From assembly GCA_015075425.1 (NCBI GenBank), contig JABTUL010000002.1, positions 744,001 through 808,000 on the forward strand: a stretch of DNA of 64,000 nucleotides, written 5' to 3'. The notes beneath the pieces were generated by a model. That model was not told the origin of the DNA and ran no database searches. It worked only from the letters and a program-made list of their open reading frames with translations. This document shows positions 26,034 through 35,209 of this stretch, one piece after another (positions within the stretch are counted from its first letter, which is position 1; each line of letters opens with the position of its first letter). This stretch comes from Spirochaetales bacterium (GTDB lineage Bacteria > Spirochaetota > Leptospiria > Leptospirales > Leptonemataceae). The translations under genes were made by a program, and so were the position numbers.

Positions 26034-28061
26034 TCAATAGCGTCTGAGCTGGTAGATCACATTATCGAGCACTTTTTCCATCGGCGCATCCTGCACAATC
26101 ACCGCATGAATCGCCGCCATGATCGGGTATTTGTCCGGCTGTATGGTAATGAGGGAAGGCAATGCGCGAACGCCAAAAATCCCCGGCGATTTTTTGCCAG
26201 GATCGGCAATGCCGAGGGCAAAATCACGACCGTAGCGACGGTCGCGTGCATCCTGACTGAAGCAACTGTGCATGAAATCTGTCAGGCCCGAAAGGCCCAT
26301 GAAAGTGGTTTCCTGGCCACCGAGGGCCACACCCAGGTCCGTCATCTCCCGGAACATGCGATTGGAAATGTGAAAGAGCGAGTTATCAGAATTGCCCCCC
26401 AGACTCTTCTCGTAGTATCCGTCAAGCAGACCAATACCCAGGGCGTAGATGTTCTTCAGGGCCCCGCCCAGCTGAACGCCGCGAACATCGGATGGGTTGA
26501 GGGCGGGGCGAGTGAAGGCGTAATTTGTACTGAAGAGCATACAGATGTGATTGATGGGATCGGCATTCATTCCGGCTACTTCCCAACCGGTAACTTTGCG
26601 CTCCATGACCTGGTCCGGATAATTGGCCCCGGCCATGGCCATCAGCCTCTCCTCCTGCAGTTCGTAATCATGGGACAGGTCGTCCAGGATGAGTCCCCTT
26701 TCCGAACCGGTGAATCCCTTGATGATGTTGATAATTGGCCCATTGGATTTCTGTAAATACAACTTGAGCCGGGAATAGTACTGATCAAGTTCCCACGGGC
26801 GAACCGCTTGAACAAAAATAGTGCCTGTTTCCAGTTCAACGGGATTTGCCGTATAGCTGATGTTGGGTGGCAATTTGAAAATGGGAAAATGATCCAGATC
26901 CGCGCGACGGGCGTTGAAGAGTTCCGCTTTTTCCGCATCCGGTACGTAAATTTTAATGTCAATTTTCTTATTGGCCAGCACCGCAGCCATGGCCGTCCCG
27001 TAAGGGCTGTGTCCTATGATGTAGGCACGCTCCACCGGGCTTTCCGGAACGCGGATGAGAATGTTACTCTGCGCGGATTCTGCCAGGTACAGATTGCGAT
27101 AGGTCCCATGGCGATGCCGATGCAGATTCTGACCGATCAGCAATGCAAGAGCATCAATGACATACTGCTTTTTGTCAACGTTGGGTGGCATGTCGATTCG
27201 TTCGACAGTCTGCGGTAGTTCCTGCATTTGTCGGGAGGACAGGCTGCCCACAAGAACCGGTTTACCGATGCTCAGCTTTCCATGAGCAGCATTAAACAAA
27301 AAGGAAGAAGTGGGCAGTACGTTTTCCGTTCCATCAAGAGAAATGGGAATGATAATTTTATTGGCTACATAGTGATACACGGCATCGACAAAGTTGACCA
27401 GCTTTCCTGTACGCGAACGGGTCCCTTCCGGGAAAACGGCTATCACCTTACCATCCTTCTGCAAAGATTGAGCCTGGCGGAAAGAACGCATATTGATTCG
27501 AGTCATCACGTCGGCCATCGCCGGATTGTCTGACATATCCCGCTGCGAGCAAACCAGAAGGGTATCAAACATGTAGAGGCCAAGGCGGGTAAAGTCCGGT
27601 TCAAAAGCCAGTCGTCCGGCAATGAAAACAAGACTCTCCGCCAGGCGCCGGGCATCGCCGCCCTCACGTTGCAGCAAATAGTAGATGGCCGGCGCATCCA
27701 GGTGACTCAGGTGATTGGACACAAGGGCCAGGGGAAATTTTCCCAGAAGCGGAATGATTTGATTGAGATTTTCCTGACCCTCCACCTGGAAATTTTTCAT
27801 GATCGGTGAAAGAAACTGGTTCATGAAATTGCGCAAATCGGGATCGTGGCGGGTATAAACGCCTACATCTTCCAGGCGAGTTTCATCACGAAACGTATCC
27901 ATCACTGCGGGCATGGGTGTTGCTGCAGAGAGTTTCAGAAAGTTCGTCAGCAAATCACGGGCTTCCTCTTCTTTAAGACCATACTGCATGAATCCATGGA
28001 TGTTTTTAAAAAATTCGCGCTGCCAGGGTGCATGGGTTGTGGACGTTTCTTTTTCTTTCAT
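26034..28061 (-). CDS. Fused acyltransferase (PlsC) and glycerol-3-phosphate dehydrogenase (GpsA)
   Basis: A 675 aa fusion joining two steps of phospholipid synthesis. The N-terminal half is a PlsC/PlsB-type acyltransferase: NHLSHLD at 116-122 (HX4D) and FPEGTRSR at 210-217. The second half from about residue 340 is an NAD(P)-dependent glycerol-3-phosphate dehydrogenase: nucleotide loop AYIIGHSPYGTAMA, Lys in IIKGF (about 448) and catalytic Lys in QLGGALKNIYALGIG (about 536), then GQETTFMGLSGLTDF. It should make sn-glycerol-3-phosphate from DHAP and acylate it or its lyso form. ATG 28061 is chosen; a GTG at 28109 is the alternative, and neither has a good RBS. Confidence 0.88.
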   Translation of the reverse strand: MKEKETSTTHAPWQREFFKNIHGFMQYGLKEEEARDLLTNFLKLSAATPMPAVMDTFRDETRLEDVGVYTRHDPDLRNFMNQFLSPIMKNFQVEGQENLNQIIPLLGKFPLALVSNHLSHLDAPAIYYLLQREGGDARRLAESLVFIAGRLAFEPDFTRLGLYMFDTLLVCSQRDMSDNPAMADVMTRINMRSFRQAQSLQKDGKVIAVFPEGTRSRTGKLVNFVDAVYHYVANKIIIPISLDGTENVLPTSSFLFNAAHGKLSIGKPVLVGSLSSRQMQELPQTVERIDMPPNVDKKQYVIDALALLIGQNLHRHRHGTYRNLYLAESAQSNILIRVPESPVERAYIIGHSPYGTAMAAVLANKKIDIKIYVPDAEKAELFNARRADLDHFPIFKLPPNISYTANPVELETGTIFVQAVRPWELDQYYSRLKLYLQKSNGPIINIIKGFTGSERGLILDDLSHDYELQEERLMAMAGANYPDQVMERKVTGWEVAGMNADPINHICMLFSTNYAFTRPALNPSDVRGVQLGGALKNIYALGIGLLDGYYEKSLGGNSDNSLFHISNRMFREMTDLGVALGGQETTFMGLSGLTDFMHSCFSQDARDRRYGRDFALGIADPGKKSPGIFGVRALPSLITIQPDKYPIMAAIHAVIVQDAPMEKVLDNVIYQLRRY

Positions 28062-28158
28062 AGACAAGGACTGCCGGCCCGGCCGGCGGCAGGCAACCTT
28101 TTTCCGCACAAAAATGAGTTGTGTCGGGGAAAAATGCTACAATCCTGATCCCGGCTCC

Positions 28159-29184
28159 ATGAAGGCAAGCTTCCAGCAATTCAAAGAACGGATCGCCGAC
28201 TGGGCCGAGCGCATCCATCGTCGGGGCCGGCAGCGCCTGACCATAATGATCATCCCGCACACGGAAAAGCGGGTCCTCAATCTTCATGTGAACGTGTACA
28301 CACTGAGCGCTGCGGGGATTTTCCTTCTGGCCGTGTTGTTTTTTTCCGTGTTTCGTCTGGCGGACAAGACCGGGGATGATATCCAGTACTATGATATGGG
28401 TCTGACCAACAGTCAATTCAGCGCACAGTCCAACCGCATGGCCGATGAACTCATTCCCCTTCATGAATTGATCTCTAAGTACGTAAGCACCATCGAGCAG
28501 CTCTACATCAACCTGGATGGTCCGCAAACAGAGGAACTGACCGGAGGCGCTGTCTCCGCAGAAGCCATCGAAACCCTGCGCAGCAAAGTACTGGAGTGCA
28601 AGGATCGCAAAGATGGCTGCTCCCAGGACGACACCGATGAAATTTTGCGCCAGGTTTTGTATCTGGCCAAGCAGGACAACCTCAGGCTGGAACGTTCCAT
28701 TGCTCTATCCGAGCGTATCATTGAAGAACTGAAAAGCCCGGAAAAACAAAACATACTCAAACAGACTCCGGGGCTCTGGCCGGCGCGCGGCTATCTTCTG
28801 CACCCTTATGGCAATCAGATCGATACCTTACAGGGCAGGGAACTTTTCAAACAGGGCATAGAAATTGGAGTGCTGCCGGGGACGGAAGTGGTTGCCGCCG
28901 CGCCCGGCCTGGTCACCCAGTTAGGCTACAATGACACCTACGGACTGCATATGTGGGTCAGTCATCGCTATGGTTTCAAGACCTTCTACGCCCATCTGGA
29001 CCGCACAAGGGTGCAGCTGCGAGATTTAGTGGACAGGGGTCAGGTCATCGCATATACAGGCAGCACGGGCAACGTACGCACTCCCATGCTTTATTATGAA
29101 ATCCATATCGGAACGATTCCCTACAATCCCCATGCCTTCATCAATCACCTGCAAGATCAATGGCTAATCCAAAAGACACTTTAA
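28159..29184 (+). CDS. Membrane-anchored M23 (LytM) protein, zinc ligands lost
   Basis: A 341 aa protein: cytoplasmic start, one TM helix (about 47-66), a helical coiled-coil region (about 85-200), and an M23 domain (about 225-330). The fold is clear (FKQGIEIGVLPGTEVVAAAPG; KTFYAHLDRTRVQLRDLVDRGQVIAYTGSTG), but the first zinc His is Gln, the Asp is Glu, and the HxH at the end reads PMLYYEIH. So it should not cut peptidoglycan; like EnvC or NlpD it may activate or hold another enzyme. Its 3' end overlaps the bactofilin gene by 25 bp. ATG 28159 begins the conserved part; a longer frame runs back antisense to the fused acyltransferase and is rejected. Confidence 0.87.
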   Translation: MKASFQQFKERIADWAERIHRRGRQRLTIMIIPHTEKRVLNLHVNVYTLSAAGIFLLAVLFFSVFRLADKTGDDIQYYDMGLTNSQFSAQSNRMADELIPLHELISKYVSTIEQLYINLDGPQTEELTGGAVSAEAIETLRSKVLECKDRKDGCSQDDTDEILRQVLYLAKQDNLRLERSIALSERIIEELKSPEKQNILKQTPGLWPARGYLLHPYGNQIDTLQGRELFKQGIEIGVLPGTEVVAAAPGLVTQLGYNDTYGLHMWVSHRYGFKTFYAHLDRTRVQLRDLVDRGQVIAYTGSTGNVRTPMLYYEIHIGTIPYNPHAFINHLQDQWLIQKTL

Positions 29185-29498
29185 TTCTCAACAGTTTGAT
29201 CGGCGAAGGCTCGGAATTTCGGGGCGAATTCAAAGTCAAGGATCTGATCCGTATTGATGGTTTCTTCAAGGGTAACATCCTCACAGAAGGTAAAGTGCTG
29301 ATCGGGCAGACAGGCGTGGTGGAAACCGATATTCGCGCGGGCACTGTCGTTGTTGGCGGTGAAGTACGCGGTTCCATCTTTGCTGAAAATCGGGTTACTC
29401 TCCTGTCCACCTGTCAATTGTTTGGGGACATTGTGACCAGACGTCTCGTTGTTGAAGAAGGCGTGGTGTTCGAAGGCAGATGCACCATCAATCGCTGA
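29160..29498 (+). CDS. Bactofilin
   Basis: A 112 aa bactofilin (CcmA family): short N-terminal tail, then the right-handed beta-helix core with repeated hydrophobic beta turns (FRGEFKVKDLIRIDGFFKGNI.., GVVETDIRAGTVVVGGEVRG) and a short C-terminal tail. Bactofilins polymerise without nucleotide at the membrane and place cell-wall enzymes; in Helicobacter and Leptospira members set helical shape. The overlap with an M23 gene is the classic arrangement. Confidence 0.94.
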   Translation: MANPKDTLILNSLIGEGSEFRGEFKVKDLIRIDGFFKGNILTEGKVLIGQTGVVETDIRAGTVVVGGEVRGSIFAENRVTLLSTCQLFGDIVTRRLVVEEGVVFEGRCTINR

Positions 29499-29510
29499 AA
29501 GGAGAACTCC

Positions 29511-30353
29511 GTGGACGAATACTATGAACCGGTAGAAAATGCCGATCAGCTAACCCCGCATACTGTCATCCGTAGAAGTGGCAGCCGCCATCAACAGGGT
29601 CGCTTCATCAAGCATCACGCAGACGGAACAGGCCTTGTGGTGATGAATGTTTTCGATCCGGTGAACCACGAATTTGTTGCGGAAGCCGGAGTGATCAAAC
29701 CGGATCCGGCCGATCAAATCTTCCGGCTAAGAAAACACTTCAGTGAAGACCCCGTCTCAGAACAGGCGCGGCAAATTCTGCGCAAATGGATTTTATTTCG
29801 CGAACATATAGAACTACAACAGGAATTCCTCGAGACCTTAGAATGCAGCTATGGCCCGGAACAAATTCTGAGCTGGCACCGGCAGGAAACTCTGCAGGCT
29901 CTGTTTGTCCCGTTGCAGCAAAAATACAAAATAGGAAAATTCAAAGAAAAAATTGACTGGGATAAAGTTCGTGCAGAAGAATTCGCCAAGCATATCAACG
30001 CTCTGTATGAAGGCAAACACATCACCTATGTTGCTTTTATCCCGACCGACACAAACCACCAGCCCATGTTCTATTCTTATGGAACCAAACCGCATCTGGA
30101 AACCGTAAAACAACTGGAACGCGAGGCCTTTGCCTTCAAGCCAACGCATGGAGGTCATTTGAAAATCATCAGCGCCAGAGGTGAACCCAAGAAATTTGTG
30201 GTAGATGCTGGTTCCAATGATCTGGGCCGCGGCATCTACACATCCCTGGCCACCGCAGAAATGGTGGCTCACGCCCTGCAAATGTTCTTCCCGGACTATG
30301 AGTTTGTACCGCTGGCTGGACGTCAGGCCTACGGTGTGCAGCAAAGCTATTGA
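29511..30353 (+). CDS. Hypothetical cytoplasmic protein, 280 aa
   Basis: No family recognised. The GTG start has a strong GAAAGGAG site 6 bases upstream and lies 12 bp after the bactofilin gene, so it is the third gene of the M23-bactofilin operon. It has no signal or TM helix. The N-terminal 70 residues (VIRRSGSRHQQGRFIKHHADGTG..) are small and beta-like; the middle is helical and charged; the C-terminal 110 residues (ITYVAFIPTDTNHQPMFYSYG ...) look like an alpha/beta domain. It may be a cytoplasmic partner of the bactofilin scaffold, from position only. Confidence 0.75.
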   Translation: MDEYYEPVENADQLTPHTVIRRSGSRHQQGRFIKHHADGTGLVVMNVFDPVNHEFVAEAGVIKPDPADQIFRLRKHFSEDPVSEQARQILRKWILFREHIELQQEFLETLECSYGPEQILSWHRQETLQALFVPLQQKYKIGKFKEKIDWDKVRAEEFAKHINALYEGKHITYVAFIPTDTNHQPMFYSYGTKPHLETVKQLEREAFAFKPTHGGHLKIISARGEPKKFVVDAGSNDLGRGIYTSLATAEMVAHALQMFFPDYEFVPLAGRQAYGVQQSY

Positions 30354-30811
30354 TTCTTCGCAAAGCTCAGTCGCAGAGATTCCACCCGCTTGCGATTCAC
30401 GCCCCAGTCATAGCCCCCCGTACGTGATTGCGAGCGCACCAGGATACCCTCTCCGGCGCAGAGGAATTCCACATCATCAATAAAATTAAAGGTTGCGCTG
30501 CGAAATTCCGCATGAATATAACTTGCTTTCGCTTTTGCAATGCGCGTTCGTTTTTCCTGGCGTAGAATCTCGATCAGCTCCGCACAGGCTTTTTCAGGAG
30601 AAAGACCCCGGAGGTCCAGAGGAAGAACGGCAAAATCCGGTCGGGTATCCGCCGTGGAAACACAATTGGGTTTTCCGCCGCAGGGACCAATGACTCCCTG
30701 TCCCACACCAGGCGGAATCGCTGACTGGCAGACTTGCAAAAGCCAGGGGGCAAGAATAAAAATAGAAATATGCAGCGTTCTTTTTGTGTGATTTTTCATA
30801 TATTTACTCAT
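30347..30811 (-). CDS. DUF1499 family lipoprotein
   Basis: A 154 aa exported protein. Hydrophobic signal then LLQVCQS with the lipid Cys at about residue 28. The DUF1499 marks are KPNCVSTADTRPDF, FNFIDDVEFLCAGEGILVRSQSRTGGYDWGVNRKRVESLR. Family function is unknown. The gene's start overlaps the stop of the upstream rhomboid-like gene by 4 bp, and its end overlaps the convergent 280 aa gene by 7 bp. Confidence 0.88.
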   Translation of the reverse strand: MSKYMKNHTKRTLHISIFILAPWLLQVCQSAIPPGVGQGVIGPCGGKPNCVSTADTRPDFAVLPLDLRGLSPEKACAELIEILRQEKRTRIAKAKASYIHAEFRSATFNFIDDVEFLCAGEGILVRSQSRTGGYDWGVNRKRVESLRLSFAKNQ

Positions 30812-31599
30812 TTGACATGAGCGTGGTTTTCCAGATGCTGGCGGCAGTACTCGTGATCACTGCAATCCACACAATAGCGGAAATCCATTTGGGGATCGTC
30901 CTTTTCTGTGAGCCCGCAAACAACACAGCGATGCACGGTGAATGTCTGAGCGCTCTTTATTTTGCGGAACTTCCGGTTACGGTAGCCCAATCTGTGCAGG
31001 AGATCGGCGGAGAAAAAGAATAAAAAGTTCCCGTAGGTCACCAGCGGGAGCGTTAGATACAACCAGTGCACGGACAGCGCCAGCTGAGCTGAATAAAAGC
31101 ACAGCATGCCAACCATGAGCCAGCCGAGCCATTTCATTTTTACGGGGATGAAAAAGAACAGAAGGATCTGCATTTCCGGATGGAGGTAAGCGATGGCCAG
31201 AAAGATACTCGTATACAGAAAAGAAGGTGGCAGCTCATAGGGAACAAACAGGGACAGAGCAATCTGGGCAGCGGTGGTAATAAAGATTCCTGAGAAAATG
31301 TAAATGTTAAAGCGAACGCTGCCCATTTCCGCTTCCAGGGTACTGCCAAAATTCCAGAGCATGTAGAGATAGAGCAACAACCAGAGCCATCCTCCCAGAA
31401 AACCCGAGTAAGTGAGAGCAAAGGGATACAGAAAAATGTGCCAGAAATGGGAGCTGAGCAGCGAATCCAGCGTGGGTGCCTCCACGGCAAAGAGTCCCAG
31501 CGTGGCCGTTGCGCTCACAACGGCGGAGACAGCCACAATGTAAACAGTCAGGTTTTCAATGGCATAGCGGCGAAACATTCGCTCCAGTCGATTCAGCAC
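30808..31599 (-). CDS. Rhomboid-like membrane protein with C-terminal Cys cluster, probably inactive
   Basis: A 263 aa protein with six hydrophobic helices and a general rhomboid/Der1 look (WLWLLLYLYMLWNFGSTLEAEMGSVRFNIYIFSGI). The protease GxSG motif and the paired His are not seen, so it is likely a pseudo-rhomboid. A C-terminal cytoplasmic tail of about 50 residues carries CVVCG ... YCVDCSDHEYCRQH, a possible zinc site. It overlaps the DUF1499 gene by 4 bp and diverges from the YyaL-type gene. Confidence 0.65.
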   Translation of the reverse strand: MLNRLERMFRRYAIENLTVYIVAVSAVVSATATLGLFAVEAPTLDSLLSSHFWHIFLYPFALTYSGFLGGWLWLLLYLYMLWNFGSTLEAEMGSVRFNIYIFSGIFITTAAQIALSLFVPYELPPSFLYTSIFLAIAYLHPEMQILLFFFIPVKMKWLGWLMVGMLCFYSAQLALSVHWLYLTLPLVTYGNFLFFFSADLLHRLGYRNRKFRKIKSAQTFTVHRCVVCGLTEKDDPQMDFRYCVDCSDHEYCRQHLENHAHVK

Positions 31600-31651
31600 C
31601 GCAGCAGGGTCATGGAAAGCTCGCTTGAGTCAATATTTTTGTAGGTGAATA

Positions 31652-33757
31652 ATGGCCAGCCTGTCAGGTGGTTCCATGTCCTCAGCAAAGCCCAATCGGC
31701 TCATCCATGAAGCGAGTCCCTATCTCTTACAGCATGCCTACAATCCTGTGGACTGGTTTCCCTGGGGCCAGGAAGCCTTCAGCCGCGCACGCGAACTCGA
31801 CCGGCCAGTATTTCTTTCCATCGGCTATGCGACCTGTCACTGGTGCCATGTCATGGAGCATGAATCTTTTGAAAACCCGGCCGTTGCGGATCTCATGAAT
31901 CAAACCTGCATCAATATCAAACTGGATCGGGAAGAAAGACCAGACATCGATCAAATCTATATGGCGGCCTGCCAGATCCTGAATGGCAATGGCGGCTGGC
32001 CGCTCACCATCATCATGACTCCCGAAGCCCGGCCCTTCTTTGTTGCCACTTACATTCCTCCCGGGTCACGCCACGGCCGCATGGGCATGCTGGAACTTTT
32101 GCCGCGCATTGGCCAGGCCTGGAAAGAACAGAGAGCGGAAATGGAACGGGTAGCAGCGGAAATAGAGAAGGCACTGCATAATGAGTCACGCCAGGAAACG
32201 ACTCCCTTTTCGATTCGCGGACAGAACGACGTTCTGCCCATTTTGCAGCAGGGCTATGAGCAGCTGAAGAGTCGCTACGATTCCGAATACGGCGGGTTCT
32301 CCAGTGCTCCCAAATTTCCCACTCCGCATAATTGTGTTTTTTTACTGCAATATCATCTTCTGGATCCGGGAAGCAATGCCTTGCAAATGGTAGAGAAAAC
32401 TTTACAATCGATGCGAGCGGGTGGCATCTTTGATCAGGTGGGATTGGGTTTCCATCGCTATTCCACAGATCGCGAATGGCTGCTGCCCCATTTTGAGAAG
32501 ATGCTCTACGATCAGGCCCTGCTGGCAATCGCCTTCACGGATGCTTATCAACTGACAGGCAAACCATTTTATGCCGGCGTGGTGGCGGAAATATTCAACT
32601 ACACAGCGCTTGATCTGTCCCACCCGGATGGCGGCTTTTTCTCCGCTGAGGATGCTGACAGCGAAGGAGAAGAAGGTAAATTTTACGTATGGACTCAGGA
32701 TGAACTGGAAAGTCTTCTGGGCAGTGGCACGGCAGACTTCTGTAACCTGTACGGAGTTATGTACGATGGAAATTTTCATGATGAGGCAACGCATGCACGC
32801 AGCGGACAGAACATTTTGCATCTGCCCGCCGACTTTTTTGCTGATCCGGAAAACTCTCTCGAATCCATGGCCGTTCAGCGGGAGATTTTGCGCACGGCCC
32901 GGATAAAAAGAATCCGCCCGCTGCTGGATGACAAAATCCTGACCGACTGGAACGGCCTCATGATCTCTGCTCTGGCCCGCGCCGGCCGGACCTTACAAAA
33001 AGTGGAGTATCTGGAGCGGGCCCGGAAAGCGCTTGATTTTGTGCATGAACATCTTCGCCTGAGCGATGGCCGACTCCTGCACAGATTTCGCAACGGCCAG
33101 GCCGGAATCGGGGGCTTTCTGGATGACTATGTTTTCCTGACGCGCGCTCTCCTGGATTACTATGAAGCCAGCGCAGAAGTCTGGGCCTTCAAGCAGGCCA
33201 GAGAGCTGGCCGATTGGACCATTCAACTGTTTGGCGATCCGGACGGTGCCTTTTTCTTCACGGCCACCGATGGCGAGAGGTTACTGGTCCGGAAAAAAGA
33301 GTTCTATGACGGAGCTGTACCCTCCGGAAACGCAGTGGCAATCAGCAATTTTTTGCGGCTTTACCATCTCAGCGGACATCTGCTCTATGAAGAGACAGCC
33401 CACCGGGTCAGGAAAGAAGCTCTGGGTCTGGCCAACCGCTATCCATCGGCCTATACCGAACTCCTCCAGGCTCTGATCTTTGAGTACGGTGACCCGGCGC
33501 AGGTTGTCATTGTTGCCCCGGATGCCAGTGACGCACGCAAGCTTTTGAACCAATTTCACCGCAGACGATTCCCGGCTTGCGTAACGCTTTTTCTCTGCCC
33601 CGAAAACGCTGCCGACCTCATCCCCCTTTCCCATATCGTTACCGGAAAAGTTGCTGTAGAGAACAGGACCACTTTCTATGTCTGCCGCAATTTCACCTGC
33701 CAGGCTCCTGTAATGGAAGCGAAGGAAGCCCTGGACCTCCTGGGCCGGAAAGTGTGA
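31652..33757 (+). CDS. Thioredoxin-domain protein, YyaL/SPATA20 family
   Basis: A 701 aa protein of the DUF255 family. The N-terminal thioredoxin-like domain has [16 protein letters not shown], the [14 protein letters not shown] motif and DREERPDID; the rest is an alpha/alpha toroid as in N-acylglucosamine epimerases ([33 protein letters not shown]). Function unproven; the fold suggests a redox-linked sugar or cellobiose epimerase-like protein. A second ATG at 31676 ([12 protein letters not shown]) has its own AGGTGG site and begins at the conserved part, so the true start may be there. Confidence 0.9.
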   Translation: MASLSGGSMSSAKPNRLIHEASPYLLQHAYNPVDWFPWGQEAFSRARELDRPVFLSIGYATCHWCHVMEHESFENPAVADLMNQTCINIKLDREERPDIDQIYMAACQILNGNGGWPLTIIMTPEARPFFVATYIPPGSRHGRMGMLELLPRIGQAWKEQRAEMERVAAEIEKALHNESRQETTPFSIRGQNDVLPILQQGYEQLKSRYDSEYGGFSSAPKFPTPHNCVFLLQYHLLDPGSNALQMVEKTLQSMRAGGIFDQVGLGFHRYSTDREWLLPHFEKMLYDQALLAIAFTDAYQLTGKPFYAGVVAEIFNYTALDLSHPDGGFFSAEDADSEGEEGKFYVWTQDELESLLGSGTADFCNLYGVMYDGNFHDEATHARSGQNILHLPADFFADPENSLESMAVQREILRTARIKRIRPLLDDKILTDWNGLMISALARAGRTLQKVEYLERARKALDFVHEHLRLSDGRLLHRFRNGQAGIGGFLDDYVFLTRALLDYYEASAEVWAFKQARELADWTIQLFGDPDGAFFFTATDGERLLVRKKEFYDGAVPSGNAVAISNFLRLYHLSGHLLYEETAHRVRKEALGLANRYPSAYTELLQALIFEYGDPAQVVIVAPDASDARKLLNQFHRRRFPACVTLFLCPENAADLIPLSHIVTGKVAVENRTTFYVCRNFTCQAPVMEAKEALDLLGRKV

Positions 33758-33840
33758 TTTTTCCAAAAAAAGAATGGCTGGATTTGGCTTTGTTCTGAGT
33801 TCTTAATCATAAAATCAAATCCCGAATAAAGGACATCCTT

Positions 33841-34527
33841 ATGACGATACTTTCCGGAGACGGGCTCATGTTTCTCTTGCGCTGGGGTCATTTCCTCGCC
33901 GGCGTAACCTGGATTGGAATGCTGTGGTATTTCAACCTGGTCCAGGGCCCCTTTTTCAATGAGACCGATGCAGAAACCAAAAAGAATGCGACCCAGAAAC
34001 TGGTGCCCCGAGCCCTCTGGTGGTTCCGCTGGGGAGCTATGTTTACCATCATTACTGGCTGGCTCATCGTAGGCGACCGATGGGGTCGGATGGGCATCGA
34101 TTTTCTGACCACTTCTTACGGTGTTACAATCCTCACCGGCGGCATTATGGGTACCATCATGTGGGCCAATGTGTGGTTTGTGATCTGGCCGGCACAGAAA
34201 GTCGTTATTGCTGCGGCAAAAGGGGAATCGGTTAGCGGCGCTGCAGAACGAGGCCGTCGCGCATTTCTCGCTTCGCGAACCAATACACTTTTCTCCATTC
34301 CTATGCTTTTTTACATGGGAGCAGCCAGCCATCTGCCTGTGCCCATTGAAAATCCGGTCTGGATCTGGGCTGTTGTGGCCGGTTTGATTATGCTCCTCAT
34401 CGAAATCAATGCGCTGACGGCAACCAAAGGGATCACTACACAACCCATAGAAACGGTCAAAGGGGTCATCACCAGTGGAGTCATTTTGAGCATTGTGCTT
34501 TACGTATTGCTTGAAGTTCTTCTCTAA
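33841..34527 (+). CDS. Urate hydroxylase N-terminal-like membrane protein (PuuD membrane part)
   Basis: A 228 aa integral membrane protein with about six helices. The opening LRWGHFLAGVTWIGMLWYFNLVQGP and RALWWFRWGAMFTIITGWLIVGD match the urate-oxidase N-terminal (DUF989) membrane domain of PuuD. In PuuD this domain is fused to a C-terminal cytochrome c; here a separate small cytochrome c gene follows after 130 bp, past a terminator-like hairpin. Role in purine breakdown is uncertain because no other urate genes are present; a general haem/quinol redox role is possible. Confidence 0.75.
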   Translation: MTILSGDGLMFLLRWGHFLAGVTWIGMLWYFNLVQGPFFNETDAETKKNATQKLVPRALWWFRWGAMFTIITGWLIVGDRWGRMGIDFLTTSYGVTILTGGIMGTIMWANVWFVIWPAQKVVIAAAKGESVSGAAERGRRAFLASRTNTLFSIPMLFYMGAASHLPVPIENPVWIWAVVAGLIMLLIEINALTATKGITTQPIETVKGVITSGVILSIVLYVLLEVLL

Positions 34528-34536
34528 AATACCAGC

Positions 34537-34569
34537 AGCCGGGCCAGCTTGAAAGGCTGCCCGGCTTTA
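34537..34569 (+). terminator. Stem-loop after the PuuD-like gene
   Basis: AGCCGGG-C-CAGC (34537-34548), loop TTGAAAG, GCTG-CCCGGCT (34556-34566), then TTTA. Eleven pairs with one bulged C. The U tract is short, so termination may be partial, letting some transcripts reach the cytochrome c gene. Confidence 0.6.
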
Positions 34570-34657
34570 CCGATTATTTACCTCCCGTGATCCTTCGGGG
34601 CCTTTTCAATCCTGTGTTTCGCTTTCCATTTCATCCCCCGGGACAATTTTGGTTTTC

Positions 34658-34981
34658 ATGCGACTGCGTCTTATTCTTGTTCTGATCTTTCTCTCTTGCG
34701 GTGGGCCCTCGGAACCGCTCTCTCCCGAGGAAAAAAAACTCAAGCAGGGTCAGGCCCTGTATCGCACACTGTGCACTTCCTGTCACAACATTGATCCGGC
34801 ACGGGAAGGATCCATTGGACCGGCTGTCGCCGATGCGTCCCTGGAGCTTCTGACGGCCAAAGTTCTGCAGGGCACCTATCCGCCCGGCTACAAACCGGCC
34901 CGACCCACAAACATGATGACCCGCATTGCGCTGACGGAAGATGATCTCAAAGCGCTCGCTGCTTTCTTGCAGAAAAAGTGA
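34658..34981 (+). CDS. Small cytochrome c lipoprotein
   Basis: A 107 aa single-haem cytochrome c. Hydrophobic signal with LIFLSCGG (lipid Cys about residue 13), then haem motif CTSCHN with His, and a distal Met among the RPTNMMTRIAL segment; ends AALAAFLQKK-like as class I cytochromes do. It would sit on the periplasmic face and could accept electrons from the upstream PuuD-like membrane protein. A TTG three codons earlier is an alternative start. Confidence 0.88.
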   Translation: MRLRLILVLIFLSCGGPSEPLSPEEKKLKQGQALYRTLCTSCHNIDPAREGSIGPAVADASLELLTAKVLQGTYPPGYKPARPTNMMTRIALTEDDLKALAAFLQKK

Positions 34982-35008
34982 GATAATCGAAAGCCGGCCG
35001 GAAGAGTG

Positions 35009-35209
35009 ATGAAATATATTCTTGCTGTGCTTTTATTTAGTTGCATGTTCTGCGGCCATAGTAGTGGCAAAGAGCTGATTGTTTTAAGAAAATCAGTATA
35101 TTCTCATATTTGGCCATTCAATCAACTATATTCGGAGCCAGATTTTGATAGCAAAGTTGAATTACAGATTCCTTTTAATTCTGAAGTTCTGTTGAATTAT
35201 AGATTTCGT
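35009..35209 (+). pseudogene. 5' fragment of an exported protein, cut by intron fragment
   Basis: About 67 codons of an AT-rich gene (far below the G+C of neighbours): signal MKYILAVLLFSCMFCG with a possible lipobox Cys, then a mature part ending LLNYRF. The frame then runs into antisense group II intron sequence at about 35210, where it means nothing. Base composition and position suggest acquired DNA truncated by a later event. No 3' half was found in the window. Confidence 0.6.

Noticed and set aside
25890-26756. Long plus-strand frame (288 codons) opposite the PlsC-GpsA gene
   Set aside because: It is the antisense shadow of a gene with clear motifs, shows no family features and no ribosome site.
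28006-28527. Minus-strand frame opposite the M23 gene
   Set aside because: Overlaps the start regions of two real genes and lacks any recognisable feature.
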